This document shows positions 23,054-29,503 of a stretch of 37,858 bases of DNA, in pieces; the stretch's first letter is position 1; each line of letters opens with the position of its first letter. The notes below the pieces were generated by a model. That model worked only from the letters and a program-made list of their open reading frames with translations, did no database searches and was not told the DNA's origin. The position numbers and the translations under genes are program-made. Source of the stretch: a virus; IMG/VR virus record IMGVR_UViG_3300050821_001591, positions 1 through 37,858 of that record; one strand, 5' to 3'.

Positions 23054-23308
23054 ATGGTGCAGCAAGGCACTTTAGACGCAAGCCCAACGCCAGCGGAGGA
23101 AATGATCCGGCGCGCTGAGTTGGCGTATCTAACCTATGACCGCCTTCGGTATCTTGAGGGCGTGGAGCGGCTAGCGCGCGAGCTTGTCACTTCCGGGCTT
23201 GAGCTTCGCGGTAATCCCCCGGCGCTGACGGTGATCGAGCGTGAGGACCACATGGACCCCCATTGGCTACTCTGCACAATTCTTCACAGTTTCCCGAAAC
23301 CACAATAA
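23054..23308 (+). CDS. Small protein of unknown function (84 aa)
   Basis: The ATG directly follows an AATAGAGGCCGGAA element. Helical, charged (PAEEMIRRAELAYLTYDRLR; VERLARELVTSGLELRG), ending in HWLLCTILHSFPKP. First of six small plus-strand genes joined by the same element. No family recognised. Confidence 0.7.
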   Translation: MVQQGTLDASPTPAEEMIRRAELAYLTYDRLRYLEGVERLARELVTSGLELRGNPPALTVIEREDHMDPHWLLCTILHSFPKPQ

Positions 23309-23322
23309 GGGCCGATTTGAAC

Positions 23323-23481
23323 ATGAAGCGTCCACCCGACCACGACTTCGTTAGGCCGACCTGGGATTACCGGGCCAATGCGCCTTTGAAAGCGTCGGGT
23401 TGCCACCAGGCTGCGCAGGGGTCTGGCTCAAGGGAAACTGGTCGCCTATGCGTCCGGTTAGCCTGCGCCACATTCAACTAA
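23323..23481 (+). CDS. Very small protein (52 aa)
   Basis: ATG 23323 after an AATAAGGGCCG element whose TAA is the upstream stop. Reads MKRPPDHDFVRPTWDYRANA then a Gly/Ser-rich end with three Cys. The longer open frame from 23263 overlaps the previous gene. Function unknown. Confidence 0.55.
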   Translation: MKRPPDHDFVRPTWDYRANAPLKASGCHQAAQGSGSRETGRLCVRLACATFN

Positions 23482-23494
23482 ATAAGGGCCGGAA

Positions 23495-24109
23495 ATGAGC
23501 AGCGACGAGCAATGGGGCGCGGGCGACCGCACAAAGTGGAGCGACCATGGCTCAGTTATGGTGGGAAAGCAGCGTTACCCGCTGGTCTATGGCGAGCACC
23601 CCCACAGCCGCCAGGACAACCGCCATTACGTGGATATGGGCGGCAAAGAACCGGAAGGCTTTGACGGCCACCGCATCCTGATCGGCGTGAATATCGAGTG
23701 CAGCAATTACCTTAAGGACAGCAACTATTCTGGCAGAGAGGTTCGCAAGGGCGGCTCTGCCACTATCACAGCCGACGGGGTTGTCGTCTGGGAGTTTTTC
23801 TTCCGCGATCCGCAATGGGCGCTTTTGAAAGCCCACCAACTCGTCGGCGAGTTATCCGAGCATTCCTCTGGCTGGCTGATGAAGCGCGAGCGTGACCGGC
23901 TTGTTGGCCGCAAGATTTTCTATGACCGGACGCCGGCCATAATCACCAGTCTGATCGAGGATCAAGGCTGTATGATGATTCAACCTGATGGGGTAGATCG
24001 CTTTCCCCCTCCGGTTTATGCCAAAAGCGAGAACGATGACTACGAGGACCCAGACAGGTTGAAGGTCGCAGTTACAGACCCGAAAATCTGGTGGTTCCGC
24101 GATAACTAA
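23495..24109 (+). CDS. Protein of unknown function (204 aa)
   Basis: Start set by the AATAAGGGCCGGAA element. Mixed alpha/beta with conserved-looking polar patches (QRYPLVYGEHPHSRQDNRHY; EGFDGHRILIGVNIECSNY) and two Trp-rich segments (VVVWEFFFRDPQWALLKAHQ; KIWWFRDN). No motif I can name. Length and composition suggest a folded single-domain protein; its surroundings suggest an early accessory role. Confidence 0.72.
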   Translation: MSSDEQWGAGDRTKWSDHGSVMVGKQRYPLVYGEHPHSRQDNRHYVDMGGKEPEGFDGHRILIGVNIECSNYLKDSNYSGREVRKGGSATITADGVVVWEFFFRDPQWALLKAHQLVGELSEHSSGWLMKRERDRLVGRKIFYDRTPAIITSLIEDQGCMMIQPDGVDRFPPPVYAKSENDDYEDPDRLKVAVTDPKIWWFRDN

Positions 24110-24120
24110 TAAAGGCCGAT

Positions 24121-24351
24121 ATGGCGAAGCGAAAACAGAAACCGTTGAAGTGTGTCGCGCCGTATTGCACGAAGGACGCAGATCACCATGTCAGCGCCAG
24201 CGGCGACTCATGCGGTTTCTATGGCCCGCTCTGCGATGAACACTACGAGCTTCTCAAAAAGTGCTTTCCAGCGACCGTTTGGAACGTGGCATTCCTGCAT
24301 ATCATCACCCGCGAAGCACTAGATGCGGCGCTTGCCGAACAGACCAGCTAA
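24121..24351 (+). CDS. Zinc-finger-like small protein (76 aa)
   Basis: ATG after an AATAAAGGCCG element. Two Cys/His pairs: CVAPYCTKDADHHV and CGFYGPLCDEHYELLKKC, spaced like a treble-clef or B-box style zinc site. Basic N-terminus (MAKRKQKPLK). Helical C-terminus. Binding partner unknown. Confidence 0.7.
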   Translation: MAKRKQKPLKCVAPYCTKDADHHVSASGDSCGFYGPLCDEHYELLKKCFPATVWNVAFLHIITREALDAALAEQTS

Positions 24352-24363
24352 GAAGGGCCCGAA

Positions 24364-24960
24364 ATGCCAACCGGATATACTCACAAGGTTCAAGACGGAA
24401 AAATTACCAGTCTCCGCGACTTCGCCATGGAATGCGTGCGCGGCATGGGCGTCTGCATTTCAATGCGGGATGATCCACACGACAAGCCCATCCCAGAACG
24501 GTTTGAACCGGAAGCATCGTATCATGACGAGCATATCGCCACGGCCAGGAATGTGCTGGATAAGACGCCCGGCCTGACGCCGCAGGAATGCGATGTGTTG
24601 GCGCAAGCTGACTTCGAAGCTGAAATGGAAAGCCACATCAAATACGCGAACAACCGGCAACAGGCGAAGGCGAACTATCAGAACATGATCGCCAAAGTCG
24701 AGGCATGGAAGCCGCATGAGGATGTCGTCGGCCTCAAGGACTTCATGCTCCAGCAGCTTCGCGAATCCATCAAGTTCGATTGCAGCGATAGCTACCGACC
24801 GGAGCCGCCAATCCGTCTCACGGGCGAGCAATGGCGGCAGAAACAGCTTGAGCGCGCATCTCGCGATCTGGCTTACCATGAGAAAAAACGCGCTGCTGAA
24901 ATCCGCCGCGTCGAAGACCGCAACCGCTATCTCGTCGCTCTGCGCGAGAGTCTACAATAA
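24364..24960 (+). CDS. Conserved phage protein, coiled-coil (198 aa)
   Basis: ATG after an AAGAAGGGCCCGAA element. Opens MPTGYTHKVQDGKITSLRDF, then CVRGMGVCISMRDDP and IPERFEP, a start I know from conserved hypothetical proteins in many tailed phages (M-P-T-G-Y-T, later MRD). The rest is a long charged helix region (about 70-198). Function unknown in the family. Confidence 0.8.
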   Translation: MPTGYTHKVQDGKITSLRDFAMECVRGMGVCISMRDDPHDKPIPERFEPEASYHDEHIATARNVLDKTPGLTPQECDVLAQADFEAEMESHIKYANNRQQAKANYQNMIAKVEAWKPHEDVVGLKDFMLQQLRESIKFDCSDSYRPEPPIRLTGEQWRQKQLERASRDLAYHEKKRAAEIRRVEDRNRYLVALRESLQ

Positions 24961-24972
24961 AGGCAGATAGCT

Positions 24973-25137
24973 ATGGGCGATGTAGCAGATGATGCGGAGC
25001 AGCGGCGCGAACATGATGACAAGGGCGATTACTACGAGCCCCATAAGTGTCCGCACTGCCATGGGACAGGCTTTGTGCGCCGCTATATTGGACATCCTGG
25101 GCGCGGCGCTATTTTCCCCTGTAACCACGAAGTCTGA
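24973..25137 (+). CDS. Mini zinc-knuckle protein (54 aa)
   Basis: ATG 24973 follows an AATAAAGGC element. An acidic N-terminus (MGDVADDAEQRREHDDKGDYY) leads to KCPHCHGTGFVRRY and a late CNH, like half of a DnaJ-type C-x2-C-x-G-x-G zinc module. Too short to be DnaJ. Likely a protein- or nucleic-acid-binding micro-domain. Confidence 0.6.
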   Translation: MGDVADDAEQRREHDDKGDYYEPHKCPHCHGTGFVRRYIGHPGRGAIFPCNHEV

Positions 25138-25148
25138 TAGAGGCCGCA

Positions 25149-25535
25149 CTATGGCTTATCGTGGAATACGACGCCGTTCTGTGCGCCCCATGCATGGATA
25201 AAATCAATCAACGAGCTCATTTCTGATTTGCTTAGATCGGATGAGGATTGTCCGAGCGGCAAGAATGCTCTATTATCAAGTGTGGGGACAAATTCAGTCT
25301 CATAGCCTAACGCATGGAGAAATATTGCCTTCCACGAATCAGGCGTATATTTCCGTCCGTTGTGCTCTTTCTGGATAGCTACATCTGAAAGCGCGGCCCA
25401 CATGGCATCGTTCTGAGGAAGTGTGCGTTTAGCTGCCTTGAATTCGAGGCGCGTTCCTTCGGGAGCTTCTGCGATATAGCGCCAAGCGCGTTTGCGATCA
25501 GCAGCGTTCCATAGAACCAATAGATGGCGACTCAT
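25149..25535 (-). CDS. NinB-like recombination protein
   Basis: 128 aa from the ATG at 25535 that overlaps the upstream stop (ATGA). Core LWNAADRKRAWRYIAEAPEG, then AAKRTLPQNDAMWAALSDV, KYTPDSWKAIFLHALG and SSLIDFIHAWGAQNGV is the NinB (lambda Orf) arrangement: RT-x-x-QN-x-x-x-W and PD-x-WK. Lambda Orf binds single-stranded DNA and SSB and replaces RecFOR functions. Directly behind the Rad52-like gene, as in many phage recombination operons. Confidence 0.88.
   Translation of the reverse strand: MSRHLLVLWNAADRKRAWRYIAEAPEGTRLEFKAAKRTLPQNDAMWAALSDVAIQKEHNGRKYTPDSWKAIFLHALGYETEFVPTLDNRAFLPLGQSSSDLSKSEMSSLIDFIHAWGAQNGVVFHDKP
25152..25202 (+). pseudogene. 16-codon ORF after the last intercistronic element, probable gene remnant
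   Basis: The seventh plus-strand element (TAGAGGCCGCACT, 25138-25150) is followed by an ATG and only 16 codons (MAYRGIRRRSVRPMHG). The stop codon of the convergent NinB-like gene lies across the junction. It looks like the truncated first codons of a small gene lost when the minus-strand recombination block was joined. Confidence 0.4.
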
Positions 25536-26218
25536 TGCCGTTTGCTTAGAGCCTCGAACTTGGCCTGATAGTATTGCATCAGGGAATTCCAGGCTGATGG
25601 ATGTTTGGCATGGAGGCGGGACAAAGCTACATCGTGGGTTTCTTTCCATGCGTAGAGATCGGGGAGGGCCTTAGCTTCATCAATCTCGGCCCGGCGCTGG
25701 TTTCCCCAATTCCTAACACCATCCTCAACGTCTTGGTCTGGAGCGGGCTTTGAAACGGTCTTAGACAGGAGGGCCTCAAGCCGGGCATATTCATGCCCCG
25801 CGATCTTAAATGACTTTCCAGCGGCTTCTAAAGCCACCCAAGGGCTATCCAGATCGTAGAGATAGCGCCCCACCCCCCAACGAACTGCAGCGCGTTTGAA
25901 AGCATCGGATAGTGCACCCTTCTCGGCCTCGATATCGCTATCCCCAGCGCCGTCAGATTTCCAGACCCATTCTGCCGGCTGGTTTGGGTCAGAGGATAAT
26001 ATCCGAATTCCAATTTCGCAGACCGTTTTTGTCCCTGGCATAGGGAGATACCGGCATTGCCAGCTTTCGACGCCACAAACTGCATCTAAACGGTCCTGTA
26101 CATCTCTGGCGTCAATGTACGCGAGCGCCATGCCCTTGGTCTTATCGTGGTTGGTCGAGCCAACTCTCCAGCTTATGCGGTCTGGCGGGAAAGGCTTGCG
26201 AAGATCAGCGAGATTCAT
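25532..26218 (-). CDS. Rad52-like single-strand annealing protein
   Basis: 228 aa. The N-terminal 160 residues carry the Rad52/22 core: LRKPFPPDRISWRVGSTNHD, LAYIDARDVQDRLDAVCG, VCEIGIRI, then WKSDGAGDSDIEAEKGALSD and FKRAAVRWGVGRYLYDL. This double-psi-like DGAG-x-x-D/E-x-E-KG-x-x-SDAFKRAA signature is the single-strand annealing fold. The C-terminal 60 residues are charged and variable. It anneals complementary strands during phage recombination and concatemer formation. Coupled to NinB and RusA functions elsewhere in this genome. Confidence 0.9.
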   Translation of the reverse strand: MNLADLRKPFPPDRISWRVGSTNHDKTKGMALAYIDARDVQDRLDAVCGVESWQCRYLPMPGTKTVCEIGIRILSSDPNQPAEWVWKSDGAGDSDIEAEKGALSDAFKRAAVRWGVGRYLYDLDSPWVALEAAGKSFKIAGHEYARLEALLSKTVSKPAPDQDVEDGVRNWGNQRRAEIDEAKALPDLYAWKETHDVALSRLHAKHPSAWNSLMQYYQAKFEALSKRQ

Positions 26219-26357
26219 GTCTGATCGTCTCCGAAGCTGCAGCTTTCTCGTACTCTAGCCGCGCTTCTGCTAGTTCCAAACGTTGCATAAGGGTAGGTCG
26301 CAATGGCGTCGATTGCAGGAGCGCCATGTACCGCTCATGTGCTTCGCGCGATGTCAT
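26205..26357 (-). CDS. Very small helical protein (50 aa)
   Basis: ATG 26357 overlaps the upstream stop (ATGA), and its end overlaps the Rad52-like start by 14 bases. Single charged helix (MTSREAHERYMALLQ; MQRLELAEARLEYEKAAASE). Unknown; perhaps a coupling or helper peptide of the recombination operon. Confidence 0.5.
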   Translation of the reverse strand: MTSREAHERYMALLQSTPLRPTLMQRLELAEARLEYEKAAASETIRHESR

Positions 26358-26596
26358 ATAAACGCAATCGCCACGATGATGCAGAACCCGATAAATAGCG
26401 CGATATCCCGACATATCGAGCGCAGTTTTGGCTCACGCTTTTCCCATCGAAGCGCAGCCATCTTCGTAGATTGTGTACGCCGGAAAACGCGATCATGTTC
26501 AGCGGAATTGATGGACATGACATAGGGCCGACCCTTTGGCGCGACGGGGATTTTATCAGCACGGCGCTTGTATTCCAGAAGCCTAGCGGACGCCAT
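26354..26596 (-). CDS. Small C-terminally anchored membrane protein (80 aa)
   Basis: Basic, soluble N-terminal 60 residues (YKRRADKIPVAPKG; RRTQSTKMAALRWEKREPK) end in a hydrophobic tail (IALFIGFCIIVAIAFI), giving a tail-anchored topology. It overlaps both neighbours by a few bases. No family recognised. Confidence 0.6.
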   Translation of the reverse strand: MASARLLEYKRRADKIPVAPKGRPYVMSINSAEHDRVFRRTQSTKMAALRWEKREPKLRSICRDIALFIGFCIIVAIAFI

Positions 26597-27017
26597 TCAG
26601 CCTCTCCATATTGATGTGGATGCAGTTGGACATTTCGATCTCGATTAGCTGTCGCGCATCATGGCCGTCAGTGTACCAGATTTTGCAGGTATAATGATCG
26701 GGCCAGTCGCGTGTGAGCTTGCTGCAAGCCATCGCAAAGCGGCCAGGAATGTCCCAAGTGTTCGCGCATGAGACATGAACTTGCTCTAGCGTTTCAGGCT
26801 GATAGACCATGCGAATGATTGGCTCATCTGCTTTCGCATAAACTATGAGCATTGAGAGCAAAAGAATTATAATCGCTAAGCCGATAGCGAGCCGCGTTAC
26901 TATGCGCTGAGATTGGACGCCGATATCATGGCGGATATTTGCGGCGAATTCGTCTATGATCGCATCAGTACGCCGTTTGTGGTCATCAAAGATGCGGTCT
27001 AGCTCGCTTTGCGTCAT
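26583..27017 (-). CDS. Membrane protein with periplasmic domain (144 aa)
   Basis: Cytoplasmic helical N-terminus (MTQSELDRIFDDHKRR), one strong span (LAIGLAIIILLLSMLIVYA, about 44-62), then an outside domain with four Cys (VSCAN, MACSK, YTCKIW, MSNC) that could form disulphides. ATGA overlap with the upstream gene. A superinfection-exclusion or envelope role is possible from topology only. Confidence 0.7.
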   Translation of the reverse strand: MTQSELDRIFDDHKRRTDAIIDEFAANIRHDIGVQSQRIVTRLAIGLAIIILLLSMLIVYAKADEPIIRMVYQPETLEQVHVSCANTWDIPGRFAMACSKLTRDWPDHYTCKIWYTDGHDARQLIEIEMSNCIHINMERLNGVR

Positions 27018-27196
27018 ATTGCCCCCCGCTCATTTAGCCTCCTAAGCTGCTTCACAGCATAGATAACATGCCAGCCGCGTTCCATCTGTCCGCGCAGGAA
27101 AGCAAATGCTGCTCTAATATCGCGTGATTTGGCGACGGCTTCCTGGATGTAATAACGTTCTTCTTTGGAAAGACCGAAGCGGGGATGGCCGATCAT
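27014..27196 (-). CDS. Small basic protein, first gene of the recombination operon (60 aa)
   Basis: AGGAG precedes two in-frame ATGs (27202 and 27196); the second has correct spacing (six bases). Reads MIGHPRFGLSKEERYYIQEA, then a helix-rich basic region (RDIRAAFAFLRGQMERGW; AVKQLRRLNERG). Possibly DNA binding. Preceded by a leader with a ten-pair hairpin. Confidence 0.6.
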   Translation of the reverse strand: MIGHPRFGLSKEERYYIQEAVAKSRDIRAAFAFLRGQMERGWHVIYAVKQLRRLNERGAI

Positions 27197-27217
27197 CTGC
27201 ATCTCCTGATTTGAGGT

Positions 27218-27257
27218 CCTCCGGGCTGGGCTAGCGTTCTGGGGTTTAGCCCGGAGG
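27218..27257 (-). promoter_or_regulatory. Leader hairpin upstream of the recombination operon
   Basis: Perfect ten-base inverted repeat CCTCCGGGCT (27218-27227) and AGCCCGGAGG (27248-27257) with a 20-base loop, ending about 12 bases before the AGGAG of the first minus gene. It has no U-run, so an attenuator or translational control hairpin is likelier than a simple terminator. Confidence 0.6.
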
Positions 27258-27291
27258 GTTACTCAATACGGCTCAAGGCCGCGAGTTGATA

Positions 27292-27317
27292 TTGACATCC
27301 GCTCCGGTACCTGTCAA
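27292..27317. promoter_or_regulatory. Divergent promoter/operator palindrome
   Basis: TTGACA (27292-27297) and TGTCAA (27312-27317) are perfect reverse complements with a 14-base centre, so each strand carries a consensus -35. On the minus strand a 17-base spacer leads to CAATAT as a weak -10; on the plus strand no good -10 is evident. It lies between divergent genes at 27196 (-) and 27351 (+) and could also be an operator. Confidence 0.5.
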
Positions 27318-27350
27318 CACTAAAGTCACCGAATTATTAAGGCATAGCTA

Positions 27351-27575
27351 ATGCAGCTTGTAAGAATAGAAAAGGGTGTAAAAGGCAAGAAATACCATGG
27401 GAAATCTAAATACCCCTTCGCTGACATGAAGGTCGGAGACAGTGTTCTTTCACTTGGCCGCACTTATTCCGCGCCTTATGTTCTTGCCAAAGCTGCATCG
27501 AAGCGGCTTGCGCCCAAGAAGTTTCGCGGCGGCAAGGACGAAAAGGGCAAATATCGGATTTGGCGGATCGCATGA
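27351..27575 (+). CDS. Conserved small phage protein (74 aa)
   Basis: Reads KSKYPFADMKVGDSVLSLG, ends KDEKGKYRIWRIA. The pattern PF-x-DMKVGDS, then a Lys/Arg-rich middle and R-x-WRI end is common in small proteins near replication genes of tailed phages; function unknown. First gene of a run with ATGA overlaps (27351 to 28654). Confidence 0.75.
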   Translation: MQLVRIEKGVKGKKYHGKSKYPFADMKVGDSVLSLGRTYSAPYVLAKAASKRLAPKKFRGGKDEKGKYRIWRIA

Positions 27576-27736
27576 CAAAAAGATGGATTAGCGACGATCG
27601 CCAGCGCCGTTCCCGCAAATTCCGCGAGCTTCACGCTCAACTCAAAGCAGAGATGCAACGCGAACTTGCCCCACAGCCAGACAAGCGCGAGCGCAAGCGG
27701 GCTAAGTCAGCAGAATTCCGGGCGCATGGAGAATGA
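27572..27736 (+). CDS. Very small basic protein (54 aa)
   Basis: ATG overlaps the preceding stop and its stop overlaps the RusA ATG (both ATGA). Extremely basic and helical (DDRQRRSRKFRELHAQLKAE; DKRERKRAKSAEFR), so nucleic-acid binding is likely. Not otherwise recognised. Confidence 0.6.
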   Translation: MTKRWISDDRQRRSRKFRELHAQLKAEMQRELAPQPDKRERKRAKSAEFRAHGE

Positions 27737-28074
27737 CAACTTACATTCTCCAACAGCCGCCTAGTCTCAATGCAATGTATTACAATGTCGCTGGTAAAGG
27801 CCGGCGCAAATCGCATCAATATATTTCGTGGATACGTGGCGAGCTAAAGGCACTGATCGCACAGCGCGCGAAACCATTTGAAGGACCAGCCAAGGTCATT
27901 ATCACGTGCCCGAAAACTCGCGGCGATATCGACAACCGCATCAAGCCTACATTGGACTTGCTTGTACGCGCTGGAGTATTGCGCGATGATCGTTCGGACT
28001 ATGTGCGTCTGGTCGAGATCAAATGGGCGAGCGATATTCAAATTATGCATGTTGAACTGTTGCCATGCAAATAG
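27733..28074 (+). CDS. rusA: RusA-family Holliday junction resolvase
   Basis: 113 aa, close to the usual 120. N-terminal PPSLNAMYYNVAGKGRRKSH matches the RusA start (P-P-S-x-N-x-x-Y). The catalytic Asp cluster is RGDIDNRIKPTLDLLVRAGV then LRDD. It cuts four-way junctions symmetrically as a dimer, clearing branched DNA before packaging. It belongs functionally with the Rad52-like and NinB-like genes on the other strand. Its 3' end overlaps the next ATG. Confidence 0.92.
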   Translation: MTTYILQQPPSLNAMYYNVAGKGRRKSHQYISWIRGELKALIAQRAKPFEGPAKVIITCPKTRGDIDNRIKPTLDLLVRAGVLRDDRSDYVRLVEIKWASDIQIMHVELLPCK

Positions 28075-28262
28075 GTGGCGACATTCCGAGGCCATGGGTT
28101 TTTCCCGCTTGGATTTGGGACCGTCGCTTGATGATGTGGGAATACTGTCATTTCGTAACTGATCCGCGCACTGGCGAGAGAATATTCGATAGCTGGATCG
28201 CGCCCCCGATTTATTGCGATTGGGGCCATGATCATGCCGGCGTCAAATGGTGGAGCGCATGA
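28065..28262 (+). CDS. Trp-rich small protein (65 aa)
   Basis: ATG lies within the last codons of RusA (10-base overlap) and the stop overlaps the next ATG (ATGA). Contains many Trp and aromatic residues (PRPWVFPAWIWDRRLMMWEY; YCDWGHDHAGVKWWSA). No family recognised; compact coupling makes it credible as a gene. Confidence 0.55.
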   Translation: MQIGGDIPRPWVFPAWIWDRRLMMWEYCHFVTDPRTGERIFDSWIAPPIYCDWGHDHAGVKWWSA

Positions 28263-28654
28263 GGATCACAATCCGCGATATCGAATGGGTTGTTTGTGCA
28301 AAGTTCAAGCTCTCGTCATCTGAGATTCGTGGGCCGCGCCGGTTCAGGCGGATCACCGGCCCTCGCCACATTGTCATGTTCCTAGCCAGAGAACTGGCCG
28401 GCGCGTCCTACCCAAAGCTTGGGCTCTATTTTCATTGTGATCATACCACGGCTATGCAGGGCGTCAGGCGCGTTCAGAGCCTCATACAGACCAATCCTAA
28501 GGTCGCCGCCTATGTGGATGAGTGTCGGGCTGCGTTTGCTCCTGTAATAGCCCGTAGAGCGCAGGAGAATGCATTGGTCGAGGGATTGCTTCGAGGTGAA
28601 GTGTCGTGGCCCCGGCAATCACAAAAGTTATCCACAGGCCAAGAATCCGCTTGA
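28259..28654 (+). CDS. DnaA domain IV-like DNA-binding protein
   Basis: 131 aa from ATG 28259. ITIRDIEWVVCAKFKLSSSE, then RRITGPRHIVMFLARELAG, SYPKLGLYF and CDHTTAMQGVRRVQSLI reproduce the helix-turn-helix and the DHTT signature of the C-terminal domain of DnaA, which reads the DnaA box. No AAA+ ATPase domain is present. Phages carry such stand-alone domains near replication genes. A perfect DnaA box lies in the last codons of the gene. It may steer host initiation to phage DNA or block host origins. Confidence 0.85.
   Translation: MRITIRDIEWVVCAKFKLSSSEIRGPRRFRRITGPRHIVMFLARELAGASYPKLGLYFHCDHTTAMQGVRRVQSLIQTNPKVAAYVDECRAAFAPVIARRAQENALVEGLLRGEVSWPRQSQKLSTGQESA
28628..28636 (+). promoter_or_regulatory. 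DnaA box, perfect consensus
   Basis: TTATCCACA (28628-28636) is the high-affinity DnaA box, here overlapping the end of the DnaA-domain-IV-like gene and bordering the structured noncoding region. No second perfect box was seen nearby. Confidence 0.7.
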
Positions 28655-28791
28655 CGCTTGGAACCTTCGGCGTAGTCTCAGAAACAGCAAAGCCACCCCG
28701 TCGAAAAGGTGGCCTTGTGTCCGAAGGGTAAGCTTCGGGAATTGGTTCGCGCAACCAAGACCTATTTTAGCGCGACCAATCCCAAAATCAA

Positions 28792-28811
28792 CCCCTAGGA
28801 CGAAATAGGGG
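28792..28811 (+). terminator. Possible terminator hairpin
   Basis: CCCCTA and TAGGGG form a six-pair stem with an eight-base loop, followed by CTTT. A modest intrinsic terminator for the operon ending at 28654, or part of the larger structured region. Confidence 0.35.
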
Positions 28812-28865
28812 CTTTAACTACCACGACTTGAGCCTGTGGGTAGTTCCACCGGCAGACCTGTCGCG

Positions 28866-28921
28866 CTCCAAACATTTGAAATGTAACCATATTTGTCATA
28901 TGGGCGCGTTGGAGGCTTTTT
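28866..28921 (+). terminator. Branched hairpin followed by T-run
   Basis: CTCCAA (28866-28871) pairs with TTGGAG (28909-28914), enclosing CATTT-G-AAATG and CCATAT-TTGTC-ATATGG hairpins; GCTTTTTGC follows. The T5 run suggests a transcript end for a structured RNA. Confidence 0.4.
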
Positions 28922-29207
28922 GCATGGCTGAAACGCGCGTAGATCACCCGCCAGGAAGGAATTAGCGAGTAATTGGTACAGCCTGACCGCCAGCCGATAT
29001 ATATCGGTCGTTATGCAAGACGTTCTAAGCTACCGGAAACCTCAAATGTACCGTGAGTTTAGGCTGTAATTTCCCCACAGCGGGGGAATTACGCCCATCG
29101 CATCCGTTGCCTAAATGCCCGTAAGCGTCAGTGAGCAGCAAGCCAATTAAAAGGCTTGCGTTGCGAACTGGCGTGATAGTGAAAACTACTACCGAGCGAA
29201 GCGAGGA

Positions 29208-29236
29208 TTGCAGAACTAGATTTAATATGTTAATAT
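29208..29236 (+). promoter_or_regulatory. Promoter for genes from 29261
   Basis: TTGCAG (29208-29213), exactly 17 bases of A/T-rich spacer, then TAATAT (29231-29236), 25 bases ahead of the ATG at 29261, with GAGG just before it. A convincing sigma-70-like promoter by eye. Confidence 0.6.
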
Positions 29237-29260
29237 CAAAAATCGTCTGCGCGAGGTAAA

Positions 29261-29503
29261 ATGGTGACGCTTCAAGGCGAAATACGCCAAATCATCGAAG
29301 AAATGAAAGCCAAGGCGCTGGAATCCGGCGATCCAGACAAAGAGCGCGAGACAACCGAAATAGCCACTATCGTCCTAGCCCAATCATTACCGGAAGTTAC
29401 CGACGATATGCCAGCCGCTCTTCTTTCCTGCCACGCTAGAAGCGCTGTAGCGCGTGCCTGGATGGCTTACGCGACCAAGATGCTCCAGACTGCTCACTCA
29501 TGA
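29261..29503 (+). CDS. Small acidic helical protein (80 aa)
   Basis: Ribosome site GCGAGG before ATG 29261, downstream of a good promoter. Two charged helices (GEIRQIIEEMKAKALESGD; ETTEIATIVLAQSLPE) and an Ala-rich third helix (SAVARAWMAYATKMLQ). The stop overlaps the next start. Unknown. Confidence 0.68.
   Translation: MVTLQGEIRQIIEEMKAKALESGDPDKERETTEIATIVLAQSLPEVTDDMPAALLSCHARSAVARAWMAYATKMLQTAHS

Larger units (their letters stand above)
23040..25151 (+). repeat. Repeated start-associated element, plus-strand set
   Basis: Core AATAAGGGCCGGAA directly before ATG. Copies at 23040-23053, 23304-23322, 23481-23494, 24108-24120, 24350-24363, 24958-24972 and 25136-25151. It matches the minus-strand set but lacks the AG inside, so the ribosome site is weaker (AGGG or AGG). 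Stop codons of upstream genes are mostly built in. Confidence 0.8.
28655..29260. other. Structured noncoding region, candidate replication origin and/or structured RNA
   Basis: About 600 bases with no credible gene, but many inverted repeats. GCCACC/GGTGGC lies at 28692-28713, ATTGGTTCGCGC/GCGCGACCAAT (one bulge) at 28741-28780 and CCCCTA/TAGGGG at 28792-28811. A branched unit follows: CTCCAA (28866) pairs with TTGGAG (28909) and encloses CCATAT/ATATGG, with a T5 run after it. Next are the palindrome CCGATATATATCGG (28994-29007), an 11-pair hairpin (29066-29092) and GCAAGCC/GGCTTGC (29138-29159). It starts next to a perfect DnaA box. The density of structures is real; origin or RNA function is inferred. 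Confidence 0.65.
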
